A stretch of 37,347 bases of DNA from a virus. Where the stretch lies: IMG/VR virus record IMGVR_UViG_3300045912_000069, positions 1 to 37,347 of that record, one strand, 5' to 3'. The translations under genes were made by a program, and so were the position numbers. Shown in pieces: positions 8,798 to 17,736 of this stretch; the first letter of the stretch is position 1; each line of letters starts with the position of its first letter. Under the pieces are notes generated by a model. It saw only the letters and a program-made list of their open reading frames with translations. It did not search any database and was not told the origin of the DNA.

Positions 8798-11700
8798 TGC
8801 TTTTCAACTATTTTTTCTTTAATTAACAAAGATAACAAATTTTCAGCAGAAATGCCAGGATTAGTTAATAATTTTGAATACACTTGATTAGCTAATTCAG
8901 GATTAGATTCAAACAAATCATCAACTTCATTTGCAGAAGGTAACTCATCATTACTTTCATCATCATTAATTTCATAAGCCCCGTAAAGCCCACTTTTAGG
9001 AGGTATAGGAGTTTCATCAATTTCTTTATTGGCAGGCTCTGTTTTATTTTCAACACCCTGTTCTGTATCATAAGCTATAGTAAATACAGGGTTATCAAAA
9101 TAAGTCTCTACACTTTCGTTATTATTAGAAATTTCATTACTAGCAAGTGATGTATAAGTATTAGCTTTAACAAACTCTTGGTAATTGTCAAAGGTTTTAG
9201 TTGTAATATTCCCAGCTTCATCATACTCTTGAACAGTAAAAGGTTTATTACTATACTCTGTTAAGTTTCCTAAATCATAAGTTATAAACAAATTGTCTAT
9301 AACAGTCTTTAAATCTTTAACAAGGCTTTCATGTAAAGTAGGGAGGTTAGTGCTTATAGTCTTTATTTTACCACCAGACCAACCAAACTTAAGCTCATTA
9401 CCTTGCATACTTAAGTAGAATCTATCTTCCTCTTGTACAGCAAAGTATTCCCCCTGAGTTATATTATTCATGTTATTTTTAAGAAAAATATACTTACTTA
9501 AAAAGTTTCTTAAATCAGCCAAAGTACTTATTCCAAGCTCTTTTAAATGAGACTTTTGCGCTTCACTTTTGTTTTTATTGAAAAAAGATATAATAGTATC
9601 CTTAAGTATATTACCATAGTTAGTATCACTTACTTTTAAAGTTTTTAAAGGTACAGCAAGCTTCCTACCGTCATAAGTATCCATAACAGCATAAGGTACA
9701 CCCGGTATTACCTTAGTGTTTAATAAACCTGTTATAACACTATCTGTAGTATTGTTAAGGGTTCCTGTAGCTGTTGCTATCCCTATAGTAGAAAGTTTAG
9801 GGAAAGCTTCATTAGTAAGCCTGAATGTACTTCCAATAAACCTAGGTACTGAATGTGTTTCATTCTTTTGTACATTGTATTTAAGCCATCCGTTAGCAAC
9901 TTCCTCTATCTTAGAGGTAATTCCACCTTTTGCTAAAATTTCATCCCTTATATTTTTAAGCTTTAATCTTTCTTCGTCTATAACTTCACTTGGAGTATTA
10001 GACTCGTTTATGAAAGACATTGCGTGTAAGTACCCTAAAAGCTCTCCATTTGCATTATATATGCCTATAGGTACATACATATTGCCCAAGTCAGAAAGTG
10101 TCCTAAAATCAATCTGAGTGCCCTTTTTGAGGGTGGTTATAATATCACCATTCTCATTAATAAAATCTGTATCCCTTTCTAAGGTATAGGGTTTAAATTC
10201 TGCTGCGCTAATAGGCTTTAAAGCTACAGGGTCACCTGCTTTTAAATAACCAGGCCTTAGTACATTAGGGTTAGTAACTTCCCTAGATGCATCGTTGCTT
10301 ATAGTAGCTTTACCTTTTGCAGTTTGAATATAATCCCTAGAACGACCATAGGCAATAGCTACGCTAGGTGTTAATAGTTTAAATTCAGAGAACACTAATC
10401 TTTTACCTGAGTAAGCATCACCCTCTTTGTCACTATTACTAATATATTCTTGTAACTTATAAATTTCATAATTTTCATCAAAATGGTTATAGTTCTCCCC
10501 ATTTTCAGTAGGGGTAATATCAGACTCTTTAGGGCCAGCTGTTGTTTTTTCTTCTTCCCCTTCTTTTTCAGAAGTACCCTCTTCAGGCTCTTGGCTTTCA
10601 GGAGTTTCTTCTTGTGTGGTAGTTTCAGTACCTGAATCTGTCCCCTTATTGCTAATGCCTAAAGCTTTGTTAATTTCATCAGATTTGCTAACAGGTGCTG
10701 CCCCTATAGCTGCATAAGGGTCGAAGTTGTCATATTCTTCTTCCTCATAAACCTGTGGAGGTTGTTCCTCATTTTTAGGCTGTTCTTGTTGAGCTTGTTC
10801 TGGGTTAATTACAGTCTTAGCATCTTGTTTTGCAGCATCCTTAGCCGCCTCTTGAGCTTCCCCTGCTGTAGCAGCTTCTTCTGCTTTTTTAGTATGGTAT
10901 TCTTCAGCAGCCTCTTTTTTACTTCTTGCTTCAAAATCTGATTCTAATTTTTTTAAATATTCTTTGTCCGAATATTTCGTATACATTTCATTGTATAGTT
11001 TGTAAGCAGTTTCAACCTGCGCCTTTTTATTAACTAAAGAAAATACCTCAAATAATTCCTCAGAATTTAAAAGCTTTTGCTTTGTAGCTTCAAGAACTTC
11101 TTCCCCATTTTGGGCTTTAAGCTCAGCTATCTTAGCATTAAGTTCTCGTAGCTTAGGGTTTAACGTAGTAGATAGTTTCCTATTGTTTTTAGCAAAATCT
11201 TCTACATCTTGTAGTTCAGCCTCTAAAGCTAATAAGTTAATAGCTTGTAAGGTGTTAGGGTCCCTGTAAATTGCATAGTTATCAGCATTAAGCTTGTTAA
11301 CAGCAACATATAACTCATTGCTTACATTTAGTAAAGTTTCTTTAGATTGTTTAACTTTACGGTATGTGTCATATATGGCAGGTATAAGTTTAGCCCCTAT
11401 ATCTGTTGCCCCATACTTATTGTTAATTTTTATATAGTCTTTTTCAGCAACCTTAAGCTTTTCAAGCATTTTGTTTGCTTCTTCTTTGTAGTTTTCAGAA
11501 AAACCTTTTTCCTTAGCTTCTTCAGGTTTTAACTCCCTGATACTTTTTATTTCTTCTTCTAATATTTCAGTAGTCCCCAACATAAAGTTGTTAAGGAATG
11601 TTTCATCTAAACTTTCTTGTCTAAGTTTTTCATAGGTTATAATGTCCCCTGTTCTTAATGCTTTTTGTTTAGCCACTTCCCTTTCAGTAAAGTTTTTTAA

Positions 11701-12903
11701 AGCATCATGTAATGCAGCAGTATTCTTCCCTATTTGCTCCTCTTGTTTTGCCCTATACGCTTTATCGCTTTTTTGCACGAAACGCATAGCCCCTTTATTA
11801 ATGATGCCCCACTGTACAGGACCGCCAGCAAAACCAAGTGAAAAATTAAGTATAGCATCTTCTGTTTGAGCATATTCTAAAGCTCTTTTTAAATAACTAC
11901 TTTGGTCATCTTCTATTATGCCCGATTTTATTTTTGCAGAACGAGTACCCTCAGATTCAAAGAACCCTCCAGTAAACTCTTCAGTACCCTCTATGATACC
12001 TTCTTTACCAAACTCTTTTAACGCAGCTTTAATACCGCCTTCCCTAAAATTCCTGGTATAGTTCATACCTCTTAATTGAGCACGTAAACCTAACATGTTT
12101 AATAGTATGTTAGATTTATATGCTATAAGAACGTCTGCTGCACTTTCTGCAGCTATCTTAGGGTCAATACCTTGTTTTACTAAATCATCGTATAAAGCAA
12201 CTGAAACAGCTTTACCTTCAGCATGGTTCATTAAAAATGCAGATGTTGCTGATGTTGCTAAATCTAATCCTCTTTTCCCAAGTTTTGCAGCTCCTGAAAC
12301 CCTTAATATTTTAGAGGCGGCCCCAAATGTGCCTAAGCCCATTAGACCAAAACCTACAGCACTATCTATTAAGCCTTGTAGTTGAAATGCCCACCAATCT
12401 GGGTCTCCTAAATCTATAGTTTCTTCAGGGTTGTTTCTATGTATAGGAAATACCTCTTCTCTTAAGTAGTCTTTCCCTGAACGCATTGCATCAGAGAACC
12501 AGTTACTTCCGTCTTCATCCCCTGCTATACTTGTCCATTCTCCTACGTCTGCTAAATACCCGAAACCTTCTAATAAAGAAAGTACCCCCATTGATACACC
12601 ACCTGCAGTAGTATTGATTAAGCCTCCCCAAAAACCTTGTCTATCAGCTTTAGCAATTTCTTCTTTACGCCTTTTGTCTTCTAAACGAGCTAAGTTATAA
12701 GTTTCCCCTAAAGCAGGTTTAAACTCATCCCCTAGAGTAGTTTTCATAGAAAAAGGAAGTTCTTTAGAAGTGTGTATAGGAGCATTCTGAAGCTCACCTT
12801 CTCTTTTAGCCCTTAATAATTCTAGCTTTTCTTTATAAGAAATTGAGGGGTTATTACCATCAGTTTCAGGTAACCCTGTTATTGGATTTAAATTTTCAGG
12901 CAT
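8788..12903 (-). CDS. Large virion cargo (ejection) protein, 1371 residues
   Basis: This is the third of three consecutive large cargo genes and lies directly before the polymerase, the place of injected proteins in crAss-like phages. Visible parts: a charged N-terminus (1-90); two hydrophobic Gly/Ala-rich segments (about 91-118 and 173-197) that could be membrane-inserting helices; an alpha-helical region with long charged coiled-coil stretches (about 380-680); an acidic, Gln/Glu/Pro/Thr-rich linker (about 700-830); and a C-terminal region with more beta-like sequence. No enzyme motif was recognised. It starts 10 bases after the preceding stop. The last 60 or so codons are AT-richer and belong compositionally to the downstream block. 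The likely role, by position and build, is to leave the virion with the DNA and help form a channel across the host envelope. Family assignment is by context and general likeness, not a search. Confidence 0.75.
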   Translation of the reverse strand: MPENLNPITGLPETDGNNPSISYKEKLELLRAKREGELQNAPIHTSKELPFSMKTTLGDEFKPALGETYNLARLEDKRRKEEIAKADRQGFWGGLINTTAGGVSMGVLSLLEGFGYLADVGEWTSIAGDEDGSNWFSDAMRSGKDYLREEVFPIHRNNPEETIDLGDPDWWAFQLQGLIDSAVGFGLMGLGTFGAASKILRVSGAAKLGKRGLDLATSATSAFLMNHAEGKAVSVALYDDLVKQGIDPKIAAESAADVLIAYKSNILLNMLGLRAQLRGMNYTRNFREGGIKAALKEFGKEGIIEGTEEFTGGFFESEGTRSAKIKSGIIEDDQSSYLKRALEYAQTEDAILNFSLGFAGGPVQWGIINKGAMRFVQKSDKAYRAKQEEQIGKNTAALHDALKNFTEREVAKQKALRTGDIITYEKLRQESLDETFLNNFMLGTTEILEEEIKSIRELKPEEAKEKGFSENYKEEANKMLEKLKVAEKDYIKINNKYGATDIGAKLIPAIYDTYRKVKQSKETLLNVSNELYVAVNKLNADNYAIYRDPNTLQAINLLALEAELQDVEDFAKNNRKLSTTLNPKLRELNAKIAELKAQNGEEVLEATKQKLLNSEELFEVFSLVNKKAQVETAYKLYNEMYTKYSDKEYLKKLESDFEARSKKEAAEEYHTKKAEEAATAGEAQEAAKDAAKQDAKTVINPEQAQQEQPKNEEQPPQVYEEEEYDNFDPYAAIGAAPVSKSDEINKALGISNKGTDSGTETTTQEETPESQEPEEGTSEKEGEEEKTTAGPKESDITPTENGENYNHFDENYEIYKLQEYISNSDKEGDAYSGKRLVFSEFKLLTPSVAIAYGRSRDYIQTAKGKATISNDASREVTNPNVLRPGYLKAGDPVALKPISAAEFKPYTLERDTDFINENGDIITTLKKGTQIDFRTLSDLGNMYVPIGIYNANGELLGYLHAMSFINESNTPSEVIDEERLKLKNIRDEILAKGGITSKIEEVANGWLKYNVQKNETHSVPRFIGSTFRLTNEAFPKLSTIGIATATGTLNNTTDSVITGLLNTKVIPGVPYAVMDTYDGRKLAVPLKTLKVSDTNYGNILKDTIISFFNKNKSEAQKSHLKELGISTLADLRNFLSKYIFLKNNMNNITQGEYFAVQEEDRFYLSMQGNELKFGWSGGKIKTISTNLPTLHESLVKDLKTVIDNLFITYDLGNLTEYSNKPFTVQEYDEAGNITTKTFDNYQEFVKANTYTSLASNEISNNNESVETYFDNPVFTIAYDTEQGVENKTEPANKEIDETPIPPKSGLYGAYEINDDESNDELPSANEVDDLFESNPELANQVYSKLLTNPGISAENLLSLLIKEKIVEKQCS

Positions 12904-12913
12904 TTAAATACTA

Positions 12914-15235
12914 TTAATATTTATCTAATTGTTCTTCGTAAAACTCTCCAAGATTTTTGAAAACCTTATCTCCAGTTTTATTTATAACAGGTTGTCCTGT
13001 TGACAGGTCTATAATTTCCACAGTGTTCGCTTTGTTGGTTACAGCTTTGTACATTCTTTCCCCTGTAGCAAAGTTTAACTTAAATACAGCTTCTGCGTTA
13101 GTGTCTTTTGAAGACTTGTTTGAAAACTTTTTATCAATTACAGCTTCTGCATTTTTAAGTTCTTTATCGTTATCAAAAGCTAAAGTAAATTTATACTTCA
13201 TTCTTTGATTTACCTTTTCGTTTTTAGAAAATGTAAACTCATTTATAGCCTCTATAAGCAGATTTTTAACATAAGGGTCTACTATTTGCGAAGGTTCTAT
13301 AGAAAAGCTTTTAGAGTTTGCTTGTAGCTCTTTAGTTCTTTTAGCAATCAATGCTTTTTCGTATTCATTAAAGGTTTTGTTAAAAGGATTCAATAGTTGC
13401 TCTTCAGCCAGCTGTCTTATTGCAGCCCCTTTAGCTTCTGCTTCGTCCATTTTACCAATACCTTGTATAAGCATTTCTCCAAAAGAAAACTTCTGACCTA
13501 TGCCCAAAGCTATCTTCTCAATGTTTTTCCCAAAAGGTATAACAGCTCCTGTATTAACATCTGTAACTTTAAAGCCTTCCTGAGTTGTTTTAAGAGCATT
13601 TAACAAAGCTCTGCCTTGCGGTGTTACCTCTATATTAGTTATAGCAATATTAGTGCTAGTTTCATTTTTAGCATTTTGTAAAATAATTTTCTGAGCTTCG
13701 TTTTCAAACTTTTGTACTTTATACGATATAGGACTTGCTATTTTAATAACATCTTTAGGAAGAACTCCATATTTTTTATAGAATTTGTCTGTATTTGTCT
13801 CCTGATAAGGTCCTGACAAAGCACCTTCTAAATCGTCTAAGTCAACATTTTTACCGTTAAAAGTTATGCTGCCTTGACCCGTGTTTTGTCTTATATTATT
13901 AATTACAGTAGTTGCTAATTTTCCTACAACTTGTCTGTTAGGTCCTCCAATTTTACCACTATTTAACTCTTTATTTAAACTTTCTAAAGCTAATACATTA
14001 TCATAACCACCAAGCATAGTCATTAGGGCAACTTCTTTGCTATTTAGCTGTAAATCTTTCCCTATTTTGCTGTATACTTTATTGTAGTTATCTTCTATAT
14101 TCTGTTTCTTAATTAAGAACTCCCCATATTCTTTAGTAAACTGTAGTTTTTGTTCTTTAGTATATAGGTCTGGGTTAGCTTGCATAGCTGCTAAACGCTT
14201 CTCAAAACTAGCTTTATTAGCGTTAATTTCTTGCATAACTTTATCCCTGTTAGCATATCTGAAAGTATGACCAAGTGTTCGTCCTTCGCTACTTACAGTT
14301 CCAAATTCAGGTATGTATTTAGGCTCTTCTTTGTTTTTATAATATGCAGAATCCATAGATAAATCTTCTCCATATTCTTTTTGTCTGAACAATGTTATAG
14401 CCTCGTTTCTTAAATTTTTAAGATAAGAGTCTATAGCTTTGTCCGCATTCTCTGCTCCGTATCTTCTGGAGAAATCTTTGTGCATTAAATCTAAATAGTT
14501 TTGAAAGTCGTGGTTGCCAGCAACCCAAGCATCAAAACCTTTTCCTAACCTGTCATCTAATAAAGTTTTATTACGAGTCTTTTTTAAATAACCTGTTCCA
14601 TATTGTTTTTCTATATCACTAACAAAAGCTTTCATATGCCCCATAGCAGACTGCATTTCTTTTTGAGTGTCATAAGCTTTAGGTATAGTAACTTCTTTGT
14701 TTAAATTGTAAATATTACCGTTTCTTGCAGCTTTAACTAGTTCGTCAATTTGGTTGTTAAAATAGTAGCCAGTTTCTTTATTGGTGCCATACTCTGTGAA
14801 TTTATCACGTTGTTTGTCAAGTTCTTCGTAATCCCTACGAAGTTTATCCATATTCTCAAGTTCTTTAATGTAAGGTTTTAAACCTTGCATCATATTCTTG
14901 TATTCTCTTTGATATTGAGAACTGCCTTTATCCCCTTTTGCAATTTCCTCTGCAAAAGTAGTCATCTTACTTTGTATATGATTTTTTATGGCAGCCTCTT
15001 TTTGCTTCAATTCTTCTAATTGAAAACTTTGCTGGTCTAAGTTACGAACTTCATTTAGTCCTTTTAAATTGGCTATAGCTTGAAGTTGTAAAGCTTCATC
15101 CTGTTGCTGTTTATCATAACGAGCTTGTTGAGATGCCCCTGCTTTAGCTATTAAGTCCCAAGGCATTTCTGTGGGCACGTATTGAGATTCGTAAGGTACT
15201 GAATAACCTTGATAAAAACGATTTATGCTACTCAT
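12914..15235 (-). CDS. Large virion cargo (ejection) protein, 773 residues
   Basis: A mostly alpha-helical, highly charged protein with Lys/Glu/Gln-rich coiled-coil segments, especially about residues 50-160 and 350-410. There is no signal peptide, membrane segment or catalytic motif. The N-terminus (MSSINRFYQGYSVPYESQY) with an aromatic-rich start, followed by LIAKAGASQQARYDKQQ, resembles the N-termini of crAss-like cargo proteins and other podovirus internal proteins. It lies 16 bases after the 799-residue cargo gene and 10 bases before the 1371-residue one, which points to co-expression. A role as an internal virion protein packed near the portal and ejected at infection is inferred from neighbours. 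The exact counterpart in studied crAss-like phages is not certain. Confidence 0.7.
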   Translation of the reverse strand: MSSINRFYQGYSVPYESQYVPTEMPWDLIAKAGASQQARYDKQQQDEALQLQAIANLKGLNEVRNLDQQSFQLEELKQKEAAIKNHIQSKMTTFAEEIAKGDKGSSQYQREYKNMMQGLKPYIKELENMDKLRRDYEELDKQRDKFTEYGTNKETGYYFNNQIDELVKAARNGNIYNLNKEVTIPKAYDTQKEMQSAMGHMKAFVSDIEKQYGTGYLKKTRNKTLLDDRLGKGFDAWVAGNHDFQNYLDLMHKDFSRRYGAENADKAIDSYLKNLRNEAITLFRQKEYGEDLSMDSAYYKNKEEPKYIPEFGTVSSEGRTLGHTFRYANRDKVMQEINANKASFEKRLAAMQANPDLYTKEQKLQFTKEYGEFLIKKQNIEDNYNKVYSKIGKDLQLNSKEVALMTMLGGYDNVLALESLNKELNSGKIGGPNRQVVGKLATTVINNIRQNTGQGSITFNGKNVDLDDLEGALSGPYQETNTDKFYKKYGVLPKDVIKIASPISYKVQKFENEAQKIILQNAKNETSTNIAITNIEVTPQGRALLNALKTTQEGFKVTDVNTGAVIPFGKNIEKIALGIGQKFSFGEMLIQGIGKMDEAEAKGAAIRQLAEEQLLNPFNKTFNEYEKALIAKRTKELQANSKSFSIEPSQIVDPYVKNLLIEAINEFTFSKNEKVNQRMKYKFTLAFDNDKELKNAEAVIDKKFSNKSSKDTNAEAVFKLNFATGERMYKAVTNKANTVEIIDLSTGQPVINKTGDKVFKNLGEFYEEQLDKY

Positions 15236-15251
15236 TAGTCAATATTATTAT

Positions 15252-17651
15252 TTACCAGCTATAATCCCAACCAAATTCATTATTTAAAAGATACTGTGCG
15301 AATAAGTTTCTTAAAGAGTTATTAGCAGCATTATTGTATGCATTATTACTTGCATAAGCCCTATTGTCCCTAGCATTACCTTTAAAAGCACTTGTTCCAC
15401 TTACTATACCGTCTAACAATGCTTTTTGATAAGCCGCTTTATTCATTTCATTTGCAATGAACTCATCGTTAGCGGTTTTAGTGTTAAACATGTTAGCGTT
15501 GTTTAATATCTGATTGTTATAGTTTGCTTCATTTTGTACAGACTGACCTAGACCTTGGTTTAATGCTTGTGTGTTTAAAGCATTACCTGTAATCATTGCA
15601 GCTAAATAAGATGCAGGAGTCTGTGCTGTATTCCTTATATTTTGATTCACTGTAGCTCTGTTAGTGGCTGCATTTTGTTTTAGTAAATCCCGTTCAAGTT
15701 CTAAGTTAACAGTTTCAGGGTTAAGCCTTTGAAACTTTGTTTGAGCAGGCCCCTTTCTTGACATAAACATTTGTGTTGCAGCAGGTAAGTAAGAGGCGAA
15801 CTGCTCACCAAAGGTTAACTTATTGTTAAACATATCTCCATTGCCAGCCCCTTTTGCCCCCTTATAATTGCCGTATTGAGAAAAGTCATTAGGGCCCTTA
15901 ATAGCATTATTCATGCCTTTAATATCGGCTTCCGAAGCTTGTATCCCGCTTAAACCTCTTGGTGTTACTCTTTGAGGGTTAGCATAGGAATTTAAAAAAT
16001 CCATGTTATTATTTACAGCCTCTAAAGCTCTAAGACCTATGTCAGAAGTGCCTAAGCTATATTTAGTTTTATAAGGCTTTATGAACATACCCCCATTTTT
16101 ATACTTTACAGAGTAGGTATTCCCATCTTGAGGTATAAACTGTTTTATATGCTCTTGAGTCTGCATAAGGTTGTTTAATTCCCTTTCTTTTGCAGTATCA
16201 GAGTATTTATCATTAACTCTTTTTGAATATTTATTCTCTATTTTTTTAGAACGGTCTGCTATAGTTTGTTTACTATTAGGGTATAGAATAGAATCAGAGA
16301 ATACAAAGTCTTTGTAACGAGTTTCTCCATGTTCTACTTCTGCATTAGTATTACCTAATGGTATACCTCCATATTCGTGAGTATTACCTTTATAACGAGT
16401 TAAATCACCCCCTTGTTCAAAAGACTGTTTAGGGGCTGTAAAATTACTTTTATCCCTATGTTTTAAAAGCATATTTATAAACTGCTTAGTCATAGGGTCG
16501 TTATTAGGGTCGTACTTCCTATATTCAAAACCATCATCTTCATTCATCCCTGCATGTTTTATAAATTGCTGAGAGAAACCAGGTTTACTTTTTATAACAG
16601 GTTGTAAAGGACCTCCTGAATAAGGAGCTGCTTCTGGCATAGGCATACTCGGTAAGCCTCTTGGAGTAACCATGTTCAAAGGCTCTTGCGTCATTTGCTC
16701 TGCTACAGGTTGTTGTAAAGGTTCTTTTGTAGCATTAAAGTTTTTAGGCTTATTGTAGTATTCAGGATGAAACTTTCTGCGTTGAGCTTCTGTTTTCATA
16801 CTAAAAGGTATTAACGATTCTATGTCGTTATAACCTGGTATAAGTACCACTGCACCAGGGTCAGAGAAGCTGTTATAACTTTGGTAATAATTAGGCTTAA
16901 TTAAAGGGTCGTATAAAGCCCCTGGAGCTACTAAGTTTACACCCCCTTCATAATAATCTTTAATTTCTAAAGCTCTTCCTTTTTTAGGGTTAGTTTCTGG
17001 ACTATTTAAAACTTTTTTAAGTTGACTTAAATCTTTATCCAGGTAACCCATGCTCTTTAATACCTTGGGCCAATCTTTTTCAGGGTGTTGTGATAATTCG
17101 TATTTTATTTTATCCTTATGAGTTTTTAAATTAGCGTTAATCCATTCTGGGTCTAGCCTCTGTTTTGAAGTAACATGGGCATGGTCTGTATTTAACCTAG
17201 GACCTTTTCTATAATTTCTAGATTTGTCTGTATAAAAGTCTTGTAAAGCAAGCTGATTTTTATACAAAGCTAAGCTATCAGCAGCTGTAGGTGTATTGGT
17301 TGTGAAAGGATCTGGAAATATAGGTCCTCCTGCATCATAAGATAACCTTTGATTTTGTGCTATTGAAGCATTGGCACCTTGTCCAACCATAGACATTAAG
17401 TTGCCTGCCCCAGGTGCTACAGAGTTTAATGCCATAGTACCAGCAGCCCCTGCTATAGGAGCCATAAAATTGCTATAACTGTTGTATTTATCAGCGTAGT
17501 CCCCTTTATAAGAGTTTTCATTTATAACATCAGGCATTCCTAAAAGGGATAGGGCTAAGTCGCCTTGCAGTCTTAGGGTGTTACCTAAAGCTTGTCCAGT
17601 CTTTTTAAAGAAGCCTCCCTTATCATATTTTTGCTTTTTAGGTTTTTTCAT
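15252..17651 (-). CDS. Virion cargo protein with HExGGIP segment, 799 residues
   Basis: This is the first gene after the muzzle, the position of cargo protein C1 in PhiCrAss001. It has a Lys-rich N-terminus (MKKPKKQKYDKGG), a Gly/Ala-rich hydrophobic region at about 63-100, and near residues 423-432 the segment HEYGGIPLG followed by AEVEHGET and FVFSD. That segment is a hallmark of a protein family common next to tail genes of crAss-like and other Bacteroidota phages. The C-terminal third is Asn/Ala/Gln-rich (from about 600). No catalytic residues are evident. A short region with a palindrome and a possible promoter separates it from the muzzle gene, so it may begin its own transcript. Likely an internal protein ejected with the genome; what the conserved segment does is unknown. 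Confidence 0.78.
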   Translation of the reverse strand: MKKPKKQKYDKGGFFKKTGQALGNTLRLQGDLALSLLGMPDVINENSYKGDYADKYNSYSNFMAPIAGAAGTMALNSVAPGAGNLMSMVGQGANASIAQNQRLSYDAGGPIFPDPFTTNTPTAADSLALYKNQLALQDFYTDKSRNYRKGPRLNTDHAHVTSKQRLDPEWINANLKTHKDKIKYELSQHPEKDWPKVLKSMGYLDKDLSQLKKVLNSPETNPKKGRALEIKDYYEGGVNLVAPGALYDPLIKPNYYQSYNSFSDPGAVVLIPGYNDIESLIPFSMKTEAQRRKFHPEYYNKPKNFNATKEPLQQPVAEQMTQEPLNMVTPRGLPSMPMPEAAPYSGGPLQPVIKSKPGFSQQFIKHAGMNEDDGFEYRKYDPNNDPMTKQFINMLLKHRDKSNFTAPKQSFEQGGDLTRYKGNTHEYGGIPLGNTNAEVEHGETRYKDFVFSDSILYPNSKQTIADRSKKIENKYSKRVNDKYSDTAKERELNNLMQTQEHIKQFIPQDGNTYSVKYKNGGMFIKPYKTKYSLGTSDIGLRALEAVNNNMDFLNSYANPQRVTPRGLSGIQASEADIKGMNNAIKGPNDFSQYGNYKGAKGAGNGDMFNNKLTFGEQFASYLPAATQMFMSRKGPAQTKFQRLNPETVNLELERDLLKQNAATNRATVNQNIRNTAQTPASYLAAMITGNALNTQALNQGLGQSVQNEANYNNQILNNANMFNTKTANDEFIANEMNKAAYQKALLDGIVSGTSAFKGNARDNRAYASNNAYNNAANNSLRNLFAQYLLNNEFGWDYSW

Positions 17652-17658
17652 TATTTTG

Positions 17659-17690
17659 CAAATTTAAATTCTATTACGTTTTATTTCAAC
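17659..17690 (-). promoter_or_regulatory. Possible Bacteroidota-type promoter before the cargo genes
   Basis: On the minus strand GTTG, 20 bases, then TAAATTTG. This fits the Bacteroidota primary sigma pattern TTTG-N19-21-TAnnTTTG with one mismatch in the upstream box. The -7 box ends only 7 bases before the ATG at 17651, so the leader would be very short or absent, which lowers confidence. It would let the host polymerase transcribe the cargo and virion polymerase genes. Confidence 0.35.
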
Positions 17691-17713
17691 TGTATGTTAT
17701 TCTAATTTGTAAC

Positions 17714-17732
17714 ATGTTATATTATATAACAT
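17714..17732. repeat. AT-only near-perfect palindrome after the muzzle stop
   Basis: A 19-base inverted repeat with 9-base arms around a single central base, 5 bases beyond the muzzle stop codon. An AT-only stem with almost no loop is poor as an RNA terminator, so a protein-binding operator is as likely. It sits upstream of the possible promoter at 17659-17690. Confidence 0.6.
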
Positions 17733-17736
17733 ATCA

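Larger units (their letters stand above)
2950..8970. other. AT-rich block spanning polymerase N-terminus, homing endonuclease and end of cargo gene
   Basis: By eye, this stretch is clearly richer in A+T than both flanks: sample lines near 5400 have about 18% G+C, against about 32% near 18000. Gly GGG, Arg AGG and Lys AAG codons, common outside, give way to GGA, AGA and AAA. The left limit falls within the polymerase frame near residue 1745, and the right limit falls about 60 codons before the end of the 1371-residue cargo gene. Limits are approximate to about 50-100 bases. Confidence 0.65.

Noticed and set aside
787-12385. Plus-strand ORFs of 61-133 codons
   Set aside because: They lie opposite long minus-strand genes, are hydrophobic or low-complexity translations of the antisense strand, and show no recognisable domain.
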